NCBI GenBank assembly: GCA_050184225.1
Contig: JBFXAN010000095.1
Coordinates: forward strand, 1 to 23,424
DNA length: 23,424 nucleotides
Reading direction: 5' to 3'
DNA from: JBFXAN01 sp050184225
GTDB taxonomy: Bacteria; Chloroflexota; Dehalococcoidia; CAUJGQ01
The notes beneath the pieces were generated by a model. That model did not search any database, had not been told where the DNA came from, and worked only from the letters and a program-made list of their open reading frames with translations. This document shows, in pieces, positions 14,892 through 22,450 of this stretch; positions within the stretch are counted from its first letter, which is position 1, and each line of letters opens with the position of its first letter. Both the position numbers and the translations under genes were made by a program.

Positions 14892-17302
14892 CAGAACCTC
14901 CGAAATCTACGATTGGTGAGGAGCATTCGGTGGAGCGTTCAGCCCTCCATGGACTTCGCGTCGTTGAGTTGGGCCAGGGCGATGCCGCTCGATACTGCGG
15001 CATGCTCTTCTCCGACTTCGGCGCAACGGTCGTGCAGTTGCCGGATGTCCACGCCGAGTGGCAGCCGCATGGTGGACTGACCATCGACTACTTCGGTAGG
15101 ATGCTCGACCGAGGCAAGCACGCGGCCAGCAACGGTGCCAATAGAGACAGCTACCTTGCCACGCTTAGGCAGTGGGTTCGGGGGGCTGACGTGCTGGTCG
15201 ATGGCTCCGCACATGGGGGTCTTCCTGCAGCGGGACTCACCTACGAGGCACTCCTCCAGGAGCGACCGTCGCTCGTCATCGCCGCCCTCTCCCTAGCAGG
15301 CCGTGACGGACCATCTGCGTTCTTGGACGGCTGCGAGCTCATCGCCGCGGCACGGGCATCCGATTTGCAGATGACCGGCATCGAAGGCCGGCCGCCTACC
15401 CGAAGTGTGAGCCCAAAATCAGAAATCTATGCCGGGTTGCTGGCATTCTGTGGCGCGATGGCCAAGCTCAGGGCGGCACACGTTCAGGGCGGGGGCGTGG
15501 TCGACGTCGCGTACGCCGATGCGATGCTGAGCGCAATGGAGGGCCGCGTCGAGCACTTCTTCGAGTCGGGTCGCGTCGCCAAGCGCGTCGGCAATAATCA
15601 CGTCGGCTATGGCATCTATCCGGTTGCAGATGGGTTTGTCGCGCTCGGTATCGCTGGCAGTGACGGCAATTGGCGTCGCTTCTGTCAGATCAGCGGCCGT
15701 TCCGACCTTGCGGAGCACCCACTCCTCCGCGAACAAGCTGTTCGTCGGCAGTACCCAGAGCTGGTCGAAGGCGCCCTCGATGAATGGCTCCAGGGAAAGA
15801 CCCGCGGCGAAGTTGTGGCCCTGCTGCAGAAGGCTGGACTCCATGGAGCCGCCGTGCTGACTGTCCCCGAGATGGTCGCTGACCCTCAGGTCGAGGCGAT
15901 GCAGTTCGTGGTCGAAGGCGGCGATGGGACTCGCACGTGGCGCTGCGGCGGCTTTCCAATTGAGCTCTCCGAGACACCGGCACGCGGACAGCTGCATGTA
16001 ACGGACGAGTTGGCTGAACCCTGGCCGGAACGACTGGTCACTCCACCGTTGACCGTCTCGGCGGCCACCACGAGCCCGTTGCCGCTCTCCGGCCTCGTGG
16101 TGCTGGAGTTCGGGTCGGGCATCGCTGGCCCGTACGGCACGATGGTTCTCAGTGACCTCGGCGCGCGGGTCATCAAAGTGGAGGATCCCGCGGTCGCGGA
16201 CGCGCGCTTTCTCAACTTCTGTGGTTCACGGCGAAGGAATGGGAAGACCGAGACCGTCATGGCCGGCTCGTACCGTGAGCGAAATAAGGCTTCTATCCTG
16301 ATTGACCTCCGGGTCGATGGTTCACAGGACGTCATCCATCAGCTAATCGCGTCTGCCGACGTGGTCGTTGCGAATGTGGCGCCTGGAGCGCTGGAACGAT
16401 ATGGCTTCGGTGAAGCACAGATTACGACACGCTACCCGCACCTCATTTATGCAAGCATCTCCGGATTTGGGAGCCGCGGGCCGATGGCCGGACTTCGTGG
16501 CGTGGACCTGCTCGCGCTCGCTCATTCTGGATTCGCCAGTCTCACCGGCTTTCCAGGCGATCCGCCAACGCGGTCAGGACAATCGTATTCGGACTACCTG
16601 GCCGGCATGGCACTCGCGGCGGGCGTACTAGTAGCGTTACGCGAGCGCGACCGCACTGGACGCGGGCAATCCGTGCGAACGAGCTTGCTGGGTATGGCAG
16701 CCACGACGCTTGGCGGCGCCCTCGAAGAGTATCTTGAAACCGGCCAGAACCCATTGCGTACCGGCGAGGAGTCGTATCGTTTCGGCTACCGCTGTGCTGT
16801 GTGGGAGGCGAGTGACGGCAAATATGTTGCGGTCGACGTAACGTCGCCAGCGGCACTCGCTGCGTTCCAGGCGCTTCGGCGCGGCGGTCGAGTGCGTGAG
16901 AACGAAGGCTTCGACCTTAAGTCAGAGCTCACCCAGTTTTTGTCAGAGTACTCCGCGGAGGAGGCTGCCCAGCGACTTCAAGAATCCGGCGTTCCCGCTG
17001 CCGTCGCCGGTGACTTGCGACTTACGGCCTCCATCGCTGACTTCTGGACTCGCGGCATGTTCTTACCGTGGCACCACACCGATTACGGCGCACTGGTCAT
17101 CACCGGTAGTCCGTTGCGTCTTGATGGTTCTCCCATCAATATCCGCAACTTGGCGCCTCGACCGGGCGAGCATACTGCACAAGTACTGCGGGATTTCACG
17201 GACTTCGATGCAGAGACAGTCGCACGGCTCCGTGCCGCGGGTGTGGTCGTGGAACGCGGAGAACAACGGACCGCGGTCGGCGGCATATCGCGGACGAGCT
17301 AA
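14888..17302 (+). CDS. Tandem-fused double CaiB/BaiF CoA-transferase (degenerate half + catalytic half)
   Basis: An 804-residue protein made of two complete family III CoA-transferase domains, about twice the normal length. Domain 1 (about 20-385) starts HGLRVVELGQG and carries RYCGMLFSDFGA (36-47), like the Asp-less protein at 6234. At the catalytic position it has Glu179 (SEIYAG) in place of Asp. A short linker (about 386-399) leads to domain 2 (about 400-804), which starts SGLVVLEFGSGIAGPYG and has the catalytic Asp569 in SDYLAG. ERDRTGRGQSVRTSL follows. Family III enzymes are interlocked dimers, so the chain can be read as a covalent heterodimer. It follows the acyl-CoA dehydrogenase with a 4-base overlap, repeating the dehydrogenase / degenerate / intact order of module A. 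Confidence 0.92.
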   Translation: MTEPPKSTIGEEHSVERSALHGLRVVELGQGDAARYCGMLFSDFGATVVQLPDVHAEWQPHGGLTIDYFGRMLDRGKHAASNGANRDSYLATLRQWVRGADVLVDGSAHGGLPAAGLTYEALLQERPSLVIAALSLAGRDGPSAFLDGCELIAAARASDLQMTGIEGRPPTRSVSPKSEIYAGLLAFCGAMAKLRAAHVQGGGVVDVAYADAMLSAMEGRVEHFFESGRVAKRVGNNHVGYGIYPVADGFVALGIAGSDGNWRRFCQISGRSDLAEHPLLREQAVRRQYPELVEGALDEWLQGKTRGEVVALLQKAGLHGAAVLTVPEMVADPQVEAMQFVVEGGDGTRTWRCGGFPIELSETPARGQLHVTDELAEPWPERLVTPPLTVSAATTSPLPLSGLVVLEFGSGIAGPYGTMVLSDLGARVIKVEDPAVADARFLNFCGSRRRNGKTETVMAGSYRERNKASILIDLRVDGSQDVIHQLIASADVVVANVAPGALERYGFGEAQITTRYPHLIYASISGFGSRGPMAGLRGVDLLALAHSGFASLTGFPGDPPTRSGQSYSDYLAGMALAAGVLVALRERDRTGRGQSVRTSLLGMAATTLGGALEEYLETGQNPLRTGEESYRFGYRCAVWEASDGKYVAVDVTSPAALAAFQALRRGGRVRENEGFDLKSELTQFLSEYSAEEAAQRLQESGVPAAVAGDLRLTASIADFWTRGMFLPWHHTDYGALVITGSPLRLDGSPINIRNLAPRPGEHTAQVLRDFTDFDAETVARLRAAGVVVERGEQRTAVGGISRTS

Positions 17303-17370
17303 TACCGGACTCCTTCATGCGATCGACCAACGCATCGCGCATGTCCGACGTAGACAGAATGGGGGCACCA

Positions 17371-18264
17371 ATGGGATTCGAGGTCGGAGAGATCTTTCAC
17401 ATCGTGCACACGTGCGCAGATGTTCGCGCGGTTGACCCGTGGTATCGTCGCACGCTCGGCGCGGTCGAGGCAGCGCCGATGACCTATCTCGACATTGAAC
17501 GGCGATGGGCTGTCTTCGTTAACGTTGCCGGAGTCGTTCTCGAACCGATGTCCGTTGATCCGCTCGATCAAGGCGCTCGTCCGACGCCGATCCAGCGATT
17601 CGTCGCGAACTTCGGTTACCGCTGGCACTCACTGGCGTATTACGTGGACGGACTACCGGCACTCTTCAACCGGCTGAGCGAGGCCGGTGTCCGTATGTTC
17701 AAAACGGGTGGTGGAGCAATCACCGAGGAACATCTTCCGGCAACGAGCGGCGCCATCTGGACACATCCACGCGATACGTTCGGGCTAATCGAATTTGCCG
17801 GAGTCCGCCCTACCCGCCATCAGCAGCCGGAACCGTTCGAAGGAGAGGGCTCGACAACGACTGCTTCCAGCTTGGGGATTCGTGGCCTCGCCTGTGTCAC
17901 CTATGTACCGCGCGACTTGGATGCAGCGCGTCATCTGTATGAGACGGTTCTCGGTGCAACCGTCGTGGGTGAGCGGCATTGGGATTGGTACGGCACCGAC
18001 AGCATCTATCTCCAGTTCGGTAAATCAACCGTCGTCGAACTTGCCCGTCCGTTCACGGACCAGAGTCGAGCAGCAGCGGATCTGGACAACGGCGGAGACG
18101 TTCTGCATGCGGTCACCTTCGCGGTCGATAATGTCGGCGTCATTGCCAGACACCTGAGCACCAACGGCATCAACGTCGAACAACACGGCGGTGACCTCGT
18201 GGTCAGCCCCGCGGACACCTTTGGAGCGGTGTTCAGATTCACCGAACGACCCCCCAAGGACTAG
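17371..18264 (+). CDS. Two-domain VOC (glyoxalase/epimerase/dioxygenase superfamily) protein
   Basis: A protein of about 297 residues with two vicinal-oxygen-chelate modules, at about 5-145 and 168-292. Domain 1 begins FEVGEIFHIVHTCADV; candidate metal ligands are His10, Glu58, His86 (RWHSLAYYV) and Glu141 (LIEFAG). Domain 2 has His246 (LHAVTFAVD) and repeats the beta-alpha-beta-beta-beta pattern (LACVTYVPRDLDAARHLYETVLGA). The start is uncertain: ATGs at 17317, 17341, 17359 and 17371 are in frame; the last is used because a GGGGG precedes it and the family begins there. VOC proteins include CoA epimerases, ring-cleaving dioxygenases and glyoxalases. Next to CoA enzymes an epimerase or extradiol-type role is possible, but the substrate is unknown. 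It is the last gene of module B. Confidence 0.85.
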   Translation: MGFEVGEIFHIVHTCADVRAVDPWYRRTLGAVEAAPMTYLDIERRWAVFVNVAGVVLEPMSVDPLDQGARPTPIQRFVANFGYRWHSLAYYVDGLPALFNRLSEAGVRMFKTGGGAITEEHLPATSGAIWTHPRDTFGLIEFAGVRPTRHQQPEPFEGEGSTTTASSLGIRGLACVTYVPRDLDAARHLYETVLGATVVGERHWDWYGTDSIYLQFGKSTVVELARPFTDQSRAAADLDNGGDVLHAVTFAVDNVGVIARHLSTNGINVEQHGGDLVVSPADTFGAVFRFTERPPKD

Positions 18265-18407
18265 ACGTAACGAATCCGGGCCACGGATACGGCCAGGACA
18301 GTCACATCCACAAGTCGATTGGTCGCCGGTAAGCGTTTCGCGGACGGCGCGCGTCGTGGGCGCTCGTTACTGACCCGAATAGACTCGCTGTGGTCTTCGG
18401 CGCGTGA

Positions 18408-18761
18408 TGCGGCGCCAGCACTGCCTGGCCGGCCCTGCCACCGGCGCGCGGTCGCTGGTTCGCGATCGACACGACGCCGCTGCCGGTGAAGCATCCCAGC
18501 CGGGTGCGTGGCGTCGATGGCTGGATCGGTCCCGCTGGGCGGCACACCCGCGTCGGCCGCCGTGCCGCCATGGTCGAGTGGTTCTACGACTTCCGGCGGA
18601 TATCTCGGCAATCGCCTGCGCGGCCTCATGCTCGGTCTCAAGTGGCGCGCGCCGCTGCTCCATCCGACGCACGAAGCCGGACGGGCTGCCGTCCAGGAAG
18701 GCGCGTGGCCGATTCTGGCCCCATCTCATCCAAGCAGACCACTACCTGCACGGGGCTGTGA
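18408..18761 (+). pseudogene. Decayed DDE transposase fragment (IS4/IS982-like)
   Basis: Between the VOC gene and module C (gap 18265-18938) one plus-strand frame reads RWFAIDTTPLPVKHPSRVRG from 18453 and then an EWFYDF block ending near 18593. The pattern around Asp at 18468 (IDTTPLPVKHPSR) and the WFY block are those I associate with a DDE transposase common in Chloroflexota. The frame is interrupted by TGA at 18405 on its 5' side and loses recognisable similarity after about 18599, though it stays open to 18761. No start, no ends and no terminal repeats are visible. It is a non-functional relic; the exact IS family is uncertain. Confidence 0.5.
18638..18760 (-). pseudogene. Decayed IS630-like DDE transposase fragment
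   Basis: The minus strand from about 18754 to 18638 encodes a stretch with VQVVVCLDEMGPESATRLPG, resembling the second catalytic region (DE-x-GP) of IS630-type transposases. It ends at a stop at 18638-18640, and no flanking transposase sequence is recognisable. It abuts the plus-strand relic, so two different elements apparently landed and decayed at the same place. Identification is from motif memory and needs a profile search. Confidence 0.45.
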
Positions 18762-18839
18762 CGGACTGATCGGTCCATCGGCTCTCGACTCTTGAGGCAC
18801 GATTCAAGATTTTCGTAGGTCCTATACGAGAACTCGTCG

Positions 18840-18868
18840 TTGACCGCCTCCAATTAGAACTAAAGAAT
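18840..18868 (+). promoter_or_regulatory. Sigma-70-like promoter for module C
   Basis: TTGACC (18840-18845, 5 of 6 to consensus), a 17-base spacer and AAGAAT (18863-18868, 4 of 6) lie in an AT-richer stretch. Transcription would begin near 18875, about 64 bases before the GTG at 18939. It differs from the TTGCC...TAGSCTCGC elements used elsewhere in the window. Confidence 0.5.
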
Positions 18869-18883
18869 GTTTCCTACACACTC

Positions 18884-18906
18884 GCTGGTATGTAGAGCGT
18901 ACCAGC
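18884..18906 (+). promoter_or_regulatory. Palindromic operator-like site or leader hairpin upstream of module C
   Basis: GCTGGTA (18884-18890) and TACCAGC (18900-18906) are perfect reverse complements across 9 bases, and two more pairs inside can extend the stem. It lies just downstream of the predicted transcription start, a common place for a repressor site. No regulator gene is in the window. Confidence 0.4.
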
Positions 18907-18938
18907 CTGACCAAAAGCAAGGCACATAGGGCATTAGC

Positions 18939-20261
18939 GTGCGACAACATCGACCTTTGCACGACATTCGCGTGCTTTCCTTTGAGGCTGCCTTCTCACT
19001 GCCGGCCGCCACCCGTACCCTTGCCGATCTGGGCGCAGAGGTCATCCGCATCGCGCCGCCTGAGCCTGCAGAGGGCAGGCGTGGACTTGAGAGCTTCCTC
19101 AATGATCAGGACGTGCGGATCAACAAGTCGACCCTTGCGCTGAACCTGAGCCACGAAGAAGGTCGGGATCTCGCTCGCCGCCTCGTCGTCCACGCCGATG
19201 TCGTCTGCAGCAACCTCCGGCCGGGTGTGATGCAGCGGTTCGGCTTGGGCTACCCCGAACTGCGGGCGATTCGGTCCGACACGATTGTCCTCCAACTCAG
19301 TGGCTATGGCGCTCCTGGACCATGGCAGGACTATCCCGCGCTCGGTCCAGCCACGGAAGCGGCCGGTGGACTGAACTGGATGATCGGTGATGAATCGTAT
19401 CCACCAATGCGCGTCGGCAGCGACATCTATGCTGACCAGATCGCCGGGCGCTATGCCGTCCTTGCGATCCTCTCCGCGCTGCAGCGACGACGCCGTACCG
19501 GTGCCGGTCAATTCATTGACCTCTCGATGCATGAAGGCGTCGTCCATCTGCTCGGCGACATCGTGTTGCGCGCCGCCCGCACGGGCCGGACACCGGAGCG
19601 CGCCGGCAATCGTGACCCGTTGATTGCCCCGCAGGGCATCTATAGCTGCGCGGGACGGGATGAGTGGGTCGCGATCTCGGTGGTCACCGACGCACAGTGG
19701 CAGGCGCTGCGCGAACTGCTCGCCAACCCGTTGATGTGTGAGCCAGCGCTGGAATCAGTTGAAGGCCGCCGCCGTCATCATGACCAAATCGACGCGGCGA
19801 TCGGTGACTGGACCCGTGACCGAGCGAAGGATGACGTGGCGCAGATGCTCCAGCAGCGCGGCATCCCCGCCGGACCGGTTCGCCGCCCACCTGACATCCC
19901 ATCTGATCCACAGTTCGCCGCGCGCGGATTTCTCCAGGAGGTGCGGCACCGGAAACCGCAATTCGGCGAAACCAGCCACAAGCATCTCACACTCCCGTGG
20001 CGCGTAGCAGGGTTCGACCGGCCGCGCATGTCTGATCCAAAGGGAGAGGGTGCGGACAACGCCACCGTCCTGCAGTCGTGGCTCGGCCTTTCGAAGCGCG
20101 ATGTCAAGCGACTGGAAAAGATCGGTGCCCTGTGGGGGGCACAGCCTCTTCTGCCACCCGACATGGGGCAGGTAATGCAGTCTCAGACGCTAAGACAACG
20201 AGCACATGGACGCGAGACCAATGGAACGCCCCCACCGGCGGTGAGCGCGAGCGAACGATGA
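18939..20261 (+). CDS. CaiB/BaiF CoA-transferase with intact catalytic Asp, module C
   Basis: A 440-residue family III CoA-transferase starting at GTG 18939, with an AGGG 7 bases upstream; LHDIRVLSFEAAFSLP (7-22) is the N-terminal fold block. QLSGYGAPGPW (119-129) is followed by the catalytic motif with Asp166 in YADQIAG and by LQRRRRTGAGQFIDLSMHEG. The C-terminal tail of about 40 residues is low-complexity and runs into the start of the next gene. Its TGA overlaps the ATG of the Asp-less paralogue by 4 bases (20258-20261), so the two should be made in equal amounts. It is the first gene after the transposase relics and has its own promoter. Confidence 0.92.
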   Translation: MRQHRPLHDIRVLSFEAAFSLPAATRTLADLGAEVIRIAPPEPAEGRRGLESFLNDQDVRINKSTLALNLSHEEGRDLARRLVVHADVVCSNLRPGVMQRFGLGYPELRAIRSDTIVLQLSGYGAPGPWQDYPALGPATEAAGGLNWMIGDESYPPMRVGSDIYADQIAGRYAVLAILSALQRRRRTGAGQFIDLSMHEGVVHLLGDIVLRAARTGRTPERAGNRDPLIAPQGIYSCAGRDEWVAISVVTDAQWQALRELLANPLMCEPALESVEGRRRHHDQIDAAIGDWTRDRAKDDVAQMLQQRGIPAGPVRRPPDIPSDPQFAARGFLQEVRHRKPQFGETSHKHLTLPWRVAGFDRPRMSDPKGEGADNATVLQSWLGLSKRDVKRLEKIGALWGAQPLLPPDMGQVMQSQTLRQRAHGRETNGTPPPAVSASER

Positions 20262-21415
20262 TGCGAGTGATCGACCTGACCCACTTTGTTGCTGGACCGT
20301 TCGCAACGCTGCTGTTGGCCGAACTCGATGCTGACGTGATCAAAGTCGAACGACCTGGCGGTGACCCATGGCGCCGTCGCGCAACCGAAGTGCCGAACGA
20401 TGTGAGCTTCGACTTTCTCAACCGACGCAAGCGTGGTGTCACCCTCGACCTATCGAACCGTTCCGGCCACACGTTGTTCCTCGACCTTGTCGCTCACGCA
20501 GACGCCGTGGTTGAGAACTTCAGCCCCGGTACGCTGTCAAAGCTCGGTCTTTCCTACCAGACGATGCGCAAGGCAAACCCCGACATTGTGCTGACCAGCA
20601 TCACCAACTTTGGTCAGCGCGGTCCCCACGCAGATTGGCAGGCAACCGAGTTTGTCCTCCAGGCAATGGGCGGCATCGTCTGGGGTACCGGCTGGGACGA
20701 CGGTCCGCCGCTCCAGTTACCCGGTTACCAGGCATGCTACATCGCCGGCCTCAACGCTGCTGCCGCAACGCTGGCCGCGGTCGATGCCGTCCGGGGCGGC
20801 GTGGAGCGCGGCGTTCACATTGATGTGTCGATCCAAGAAACCTTCACGATGCAATGGACGCGGCAGGTGACCAAGTATCTCTACGCCGGCCGGCCATATC
20901 GACGAGAACGCCGCGGCGCCGGACGCCAGGGATTCCCCCACACCGTTCAGGCAAAGGATGGCTGGCTCTATATGCTCGCGATGCGGGCTGAGTGGGAACC
21001 GTTCGCCTACTTTCTCGGCCTGGAACAGTTCATCACGCACGAGTGGAGCGATCCCGCCGACCGCGCCGCTCGCTGGGACGAGATTGCGCCGGACTTTCAT
21101 GAAGCGATTCGGAGTCGCGGTCGCTATCAATGGGTTACCGACGCGGCCGAGCGTGGTTACACCTTCGCCCCAATCGATACACCGCTCGATTTGCCTTCCA
21201 GTCCACAACTGACCGCGCGTGGCTTCTTCGATGAAGCCGAATTCGACGACGGCGAACGTGTGCCCTGCGCAGGGCTGCCGTTCCCGACTGCAGAAGAGCC
21301 GGCGCGGTCAAACCGTGCGCCTCGGCTCGGCGAGCACAACCGTGAGGTGTACATGGACGTACTGGAATTAGGTAACGATCAGGTAACGGCACTCGAGCGC
21401 GCCGGTGTCATTTGA
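20258..21415 (+). CDS. CaiB/BaiF CoA-transferase-like protein with Cys at the catalytic Asp position, module C
   Basis: A 385-residue family III CoA-transferase fold protein. The open frame reaches back to 20078, but the ATG at 20258 (or 20261) gives the normal MMRVIDLTHFVAGPFA start. It has TSITNFGQRGP (113-123) followed by DWQAT, the same subtype as the protein at 6234. The residue at the catalytic Asp position is Cys160 (CYIAG), and the following GLNAAAAT block also matches 6234. A covalent acyl-Cys intermediate would be novel for the family, but a non-catalytic subunit paired with the upstream intact protein is the simpler reading. The MaoC-like gene follows after 72 bases. Confidence 0.88.
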   Translation: MMRVIDLTHFVAGPFATLLLAELDADVIKVERPGGDPWRRRATEVPNDVSFDFLNRRKRGVTLDLSNRSGHTLFLDLVAHADAVVENFSPGTLSKLGLSYQTMRKANPDIVLTSITNFGQRGPHADWQATEFVLQAMGGIVWGTGWDDGPPLQLPGYQACYIAGLNAAAATLAAVDAVRGGVERGVHIDVSIQETFTMQWTRQVTKYLYAGRPYRRERRGAGRQGFPHTVQAKDGWLYMLAMRAEWEPFAYFLGLEQFITHEWSDPADRAARWDEIAPDFHEAIRSRGRYQWVTDAAERGYTFAPIDTPLDLPSSPQLTARGFFDEAEFDDGERVPCAGLPFPTAEEPARSNRAPRLGEHNREVYMDVLELGNDQVTALERAGVI

Positions 21416-21487
21416 ACCGACACACTGCCAGCCGTGGACGTCTGCACACACCACGTCAGACATCAGCAAGACTTAGAGGAGGACTCG

Positions 21488-22384
21488 ATGACTACCGAGC
21501 TCAGGCGATACAGCGAACTCACGTCCGGATTCCAGTTGCCCACAGTTCGAGTCAAGGCGGTCAACACCGCGGTCGGTTCAGGCATTCATGATGACGCTCA
21601 GGCAGCCAAGTACGGCTATCGCGGCGGATTGGTGCCAGGTCCGACGGTCTACAGCTACGTGAATCGTGTGCTGCAGGACTACCTGGGAAGCGCGTGGCTT
21701 GCCTCCGGTCAAATGACGATCAACTTCGCCAAGCCGTTCTACGACGGCGAGGACGCCACCGCCGGTGCGGTTGTCACGGAGCGAAACGACGACGCGATCA
21801 TCTTTGAAGTGTGGGCGGAGAACGCCGAGGGTGTTCGCTGCGCGCGCGGGTCGGCCACGTTCCCGTTGGTCGATGGCGAAGCGCCGCCGGAGTCACTGCC
21901 GTACATCGTGACGATGGAGGACATCGCGAATAATCCGGACTGGCCGCGCGGTGAGCTGCCCGTCGGTATCCCGTACACGCCCTATCAAATCACGGTCGAT
22001 GCTGAACGGAGCCTTGGCTTCGCGCAGAAGGCCGGTGATGACGACGCGATCTACGGTCTGCTCGTTCATCCGGCGGTCTTCATCAGTGGGTCAATCCGAA
22101 TGCGGGTGGAGCGGCCGAAGCGGGACGAGGCGCCGCCCCCACCGCCGGTCGAGGGAGAGGCGAAGCGCCCGCGTAGTGTCGGCATGCACGTCGGTTCAGA
22201 AATTACCAGCTTCCTGCCGGCGCGTGTGGGCCAGACCTACACCCTCTACGGCACGTACACGAACAGCTACGTGCGCAACGACAGCGACTGGGGCACTTCG
22301 GAGATTGTCGCCTGCGACGAGGAGGGACGCTGTGTTTTTCGCACGCGGAACTCATTCATCTTCCGGCTGGCGCCAAAGAAGTAG
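21488..22384 (+). CDS. MaoC-like double-hotdog dehydratase/hydratase family protein
   Basis: A 298-residue protein with two hotdog-like halves. ATG 21488 follows a GAGGAGGA by about 4-5 bases, the best ribosome site in the area. In the first half, SGIHDDAQAAKYGYRGGLVPGP (31-52, described by its key residues His34, Asp35 and Asp36) matches the substrate/catalytic motif of MaoC hydratases, followed by MTINFAKPFYDGE (76-88). The second half (about 165-298) contains VGSEITSFLPARVGQ and a long antiparallel strand pattern but no clear second catalytic motif. A proline run with charged residues (about 209-230) looks like a surface loop. Likely role: hydration of an enoyl-CoA, or binding of a CoA thioester. 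It shares the module C transcript with the two CoA-transferases. Confidence 0.85.
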   Translation: MTTELRRYSELTSGFQLPTVRVKAVNTAVGSGIHDDAQAAKYGYRGGLVPGPTVYSYVNRVLQDYLGSAWLASGQMTINFAKPFYDGEDATAGAVVTERNDDAIIFEVWAENAEGVRCARGSATFPLVDGEAPPESLPYIVTMEDIANNPDWPRGELPVGIPYTPYQITVDAERSLGFAQKAGDDDAIYGLLVHPAVFISGSIRMRVERPKRDEAPPPPPVEGEAKRPRSVGMHVGSEITSFLPARVGQTYTLYGTYTNSYVRNDSDWGTSEIVACDEEGRCVFRTRNSFIFRLAPKK

Positions 22385-22450
22385 CCGGCGCCGCATGGAG
22401 GCTGTGATCGCAGGGCCATCATGATGGTCAGGGAGTGGGGGGAATCGGCC

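Noticed and set aside
18274..18288. Terminator after the VOC gene (ATCCG-GGCCA-CGGAT hairpin)
   Set aside because: The stem has only five pairs and no T-run follows on either strand.
20078..20257. Upstream extension of the Asp-less module C CoA-transferase
   Set aside because: These 60 codons lie within the end of the preceding gene in another frame, look unlike the family, and the ATG at 20258 gives the normal N-terminus.
22421..22450. Earlier ATG for the second binding lipoprotein
   Set aside because: It is in frame but has no good ribosome site, and would put an acidic stretch before the signal peptide; ATG 22451 has GGGGGGA upstream.
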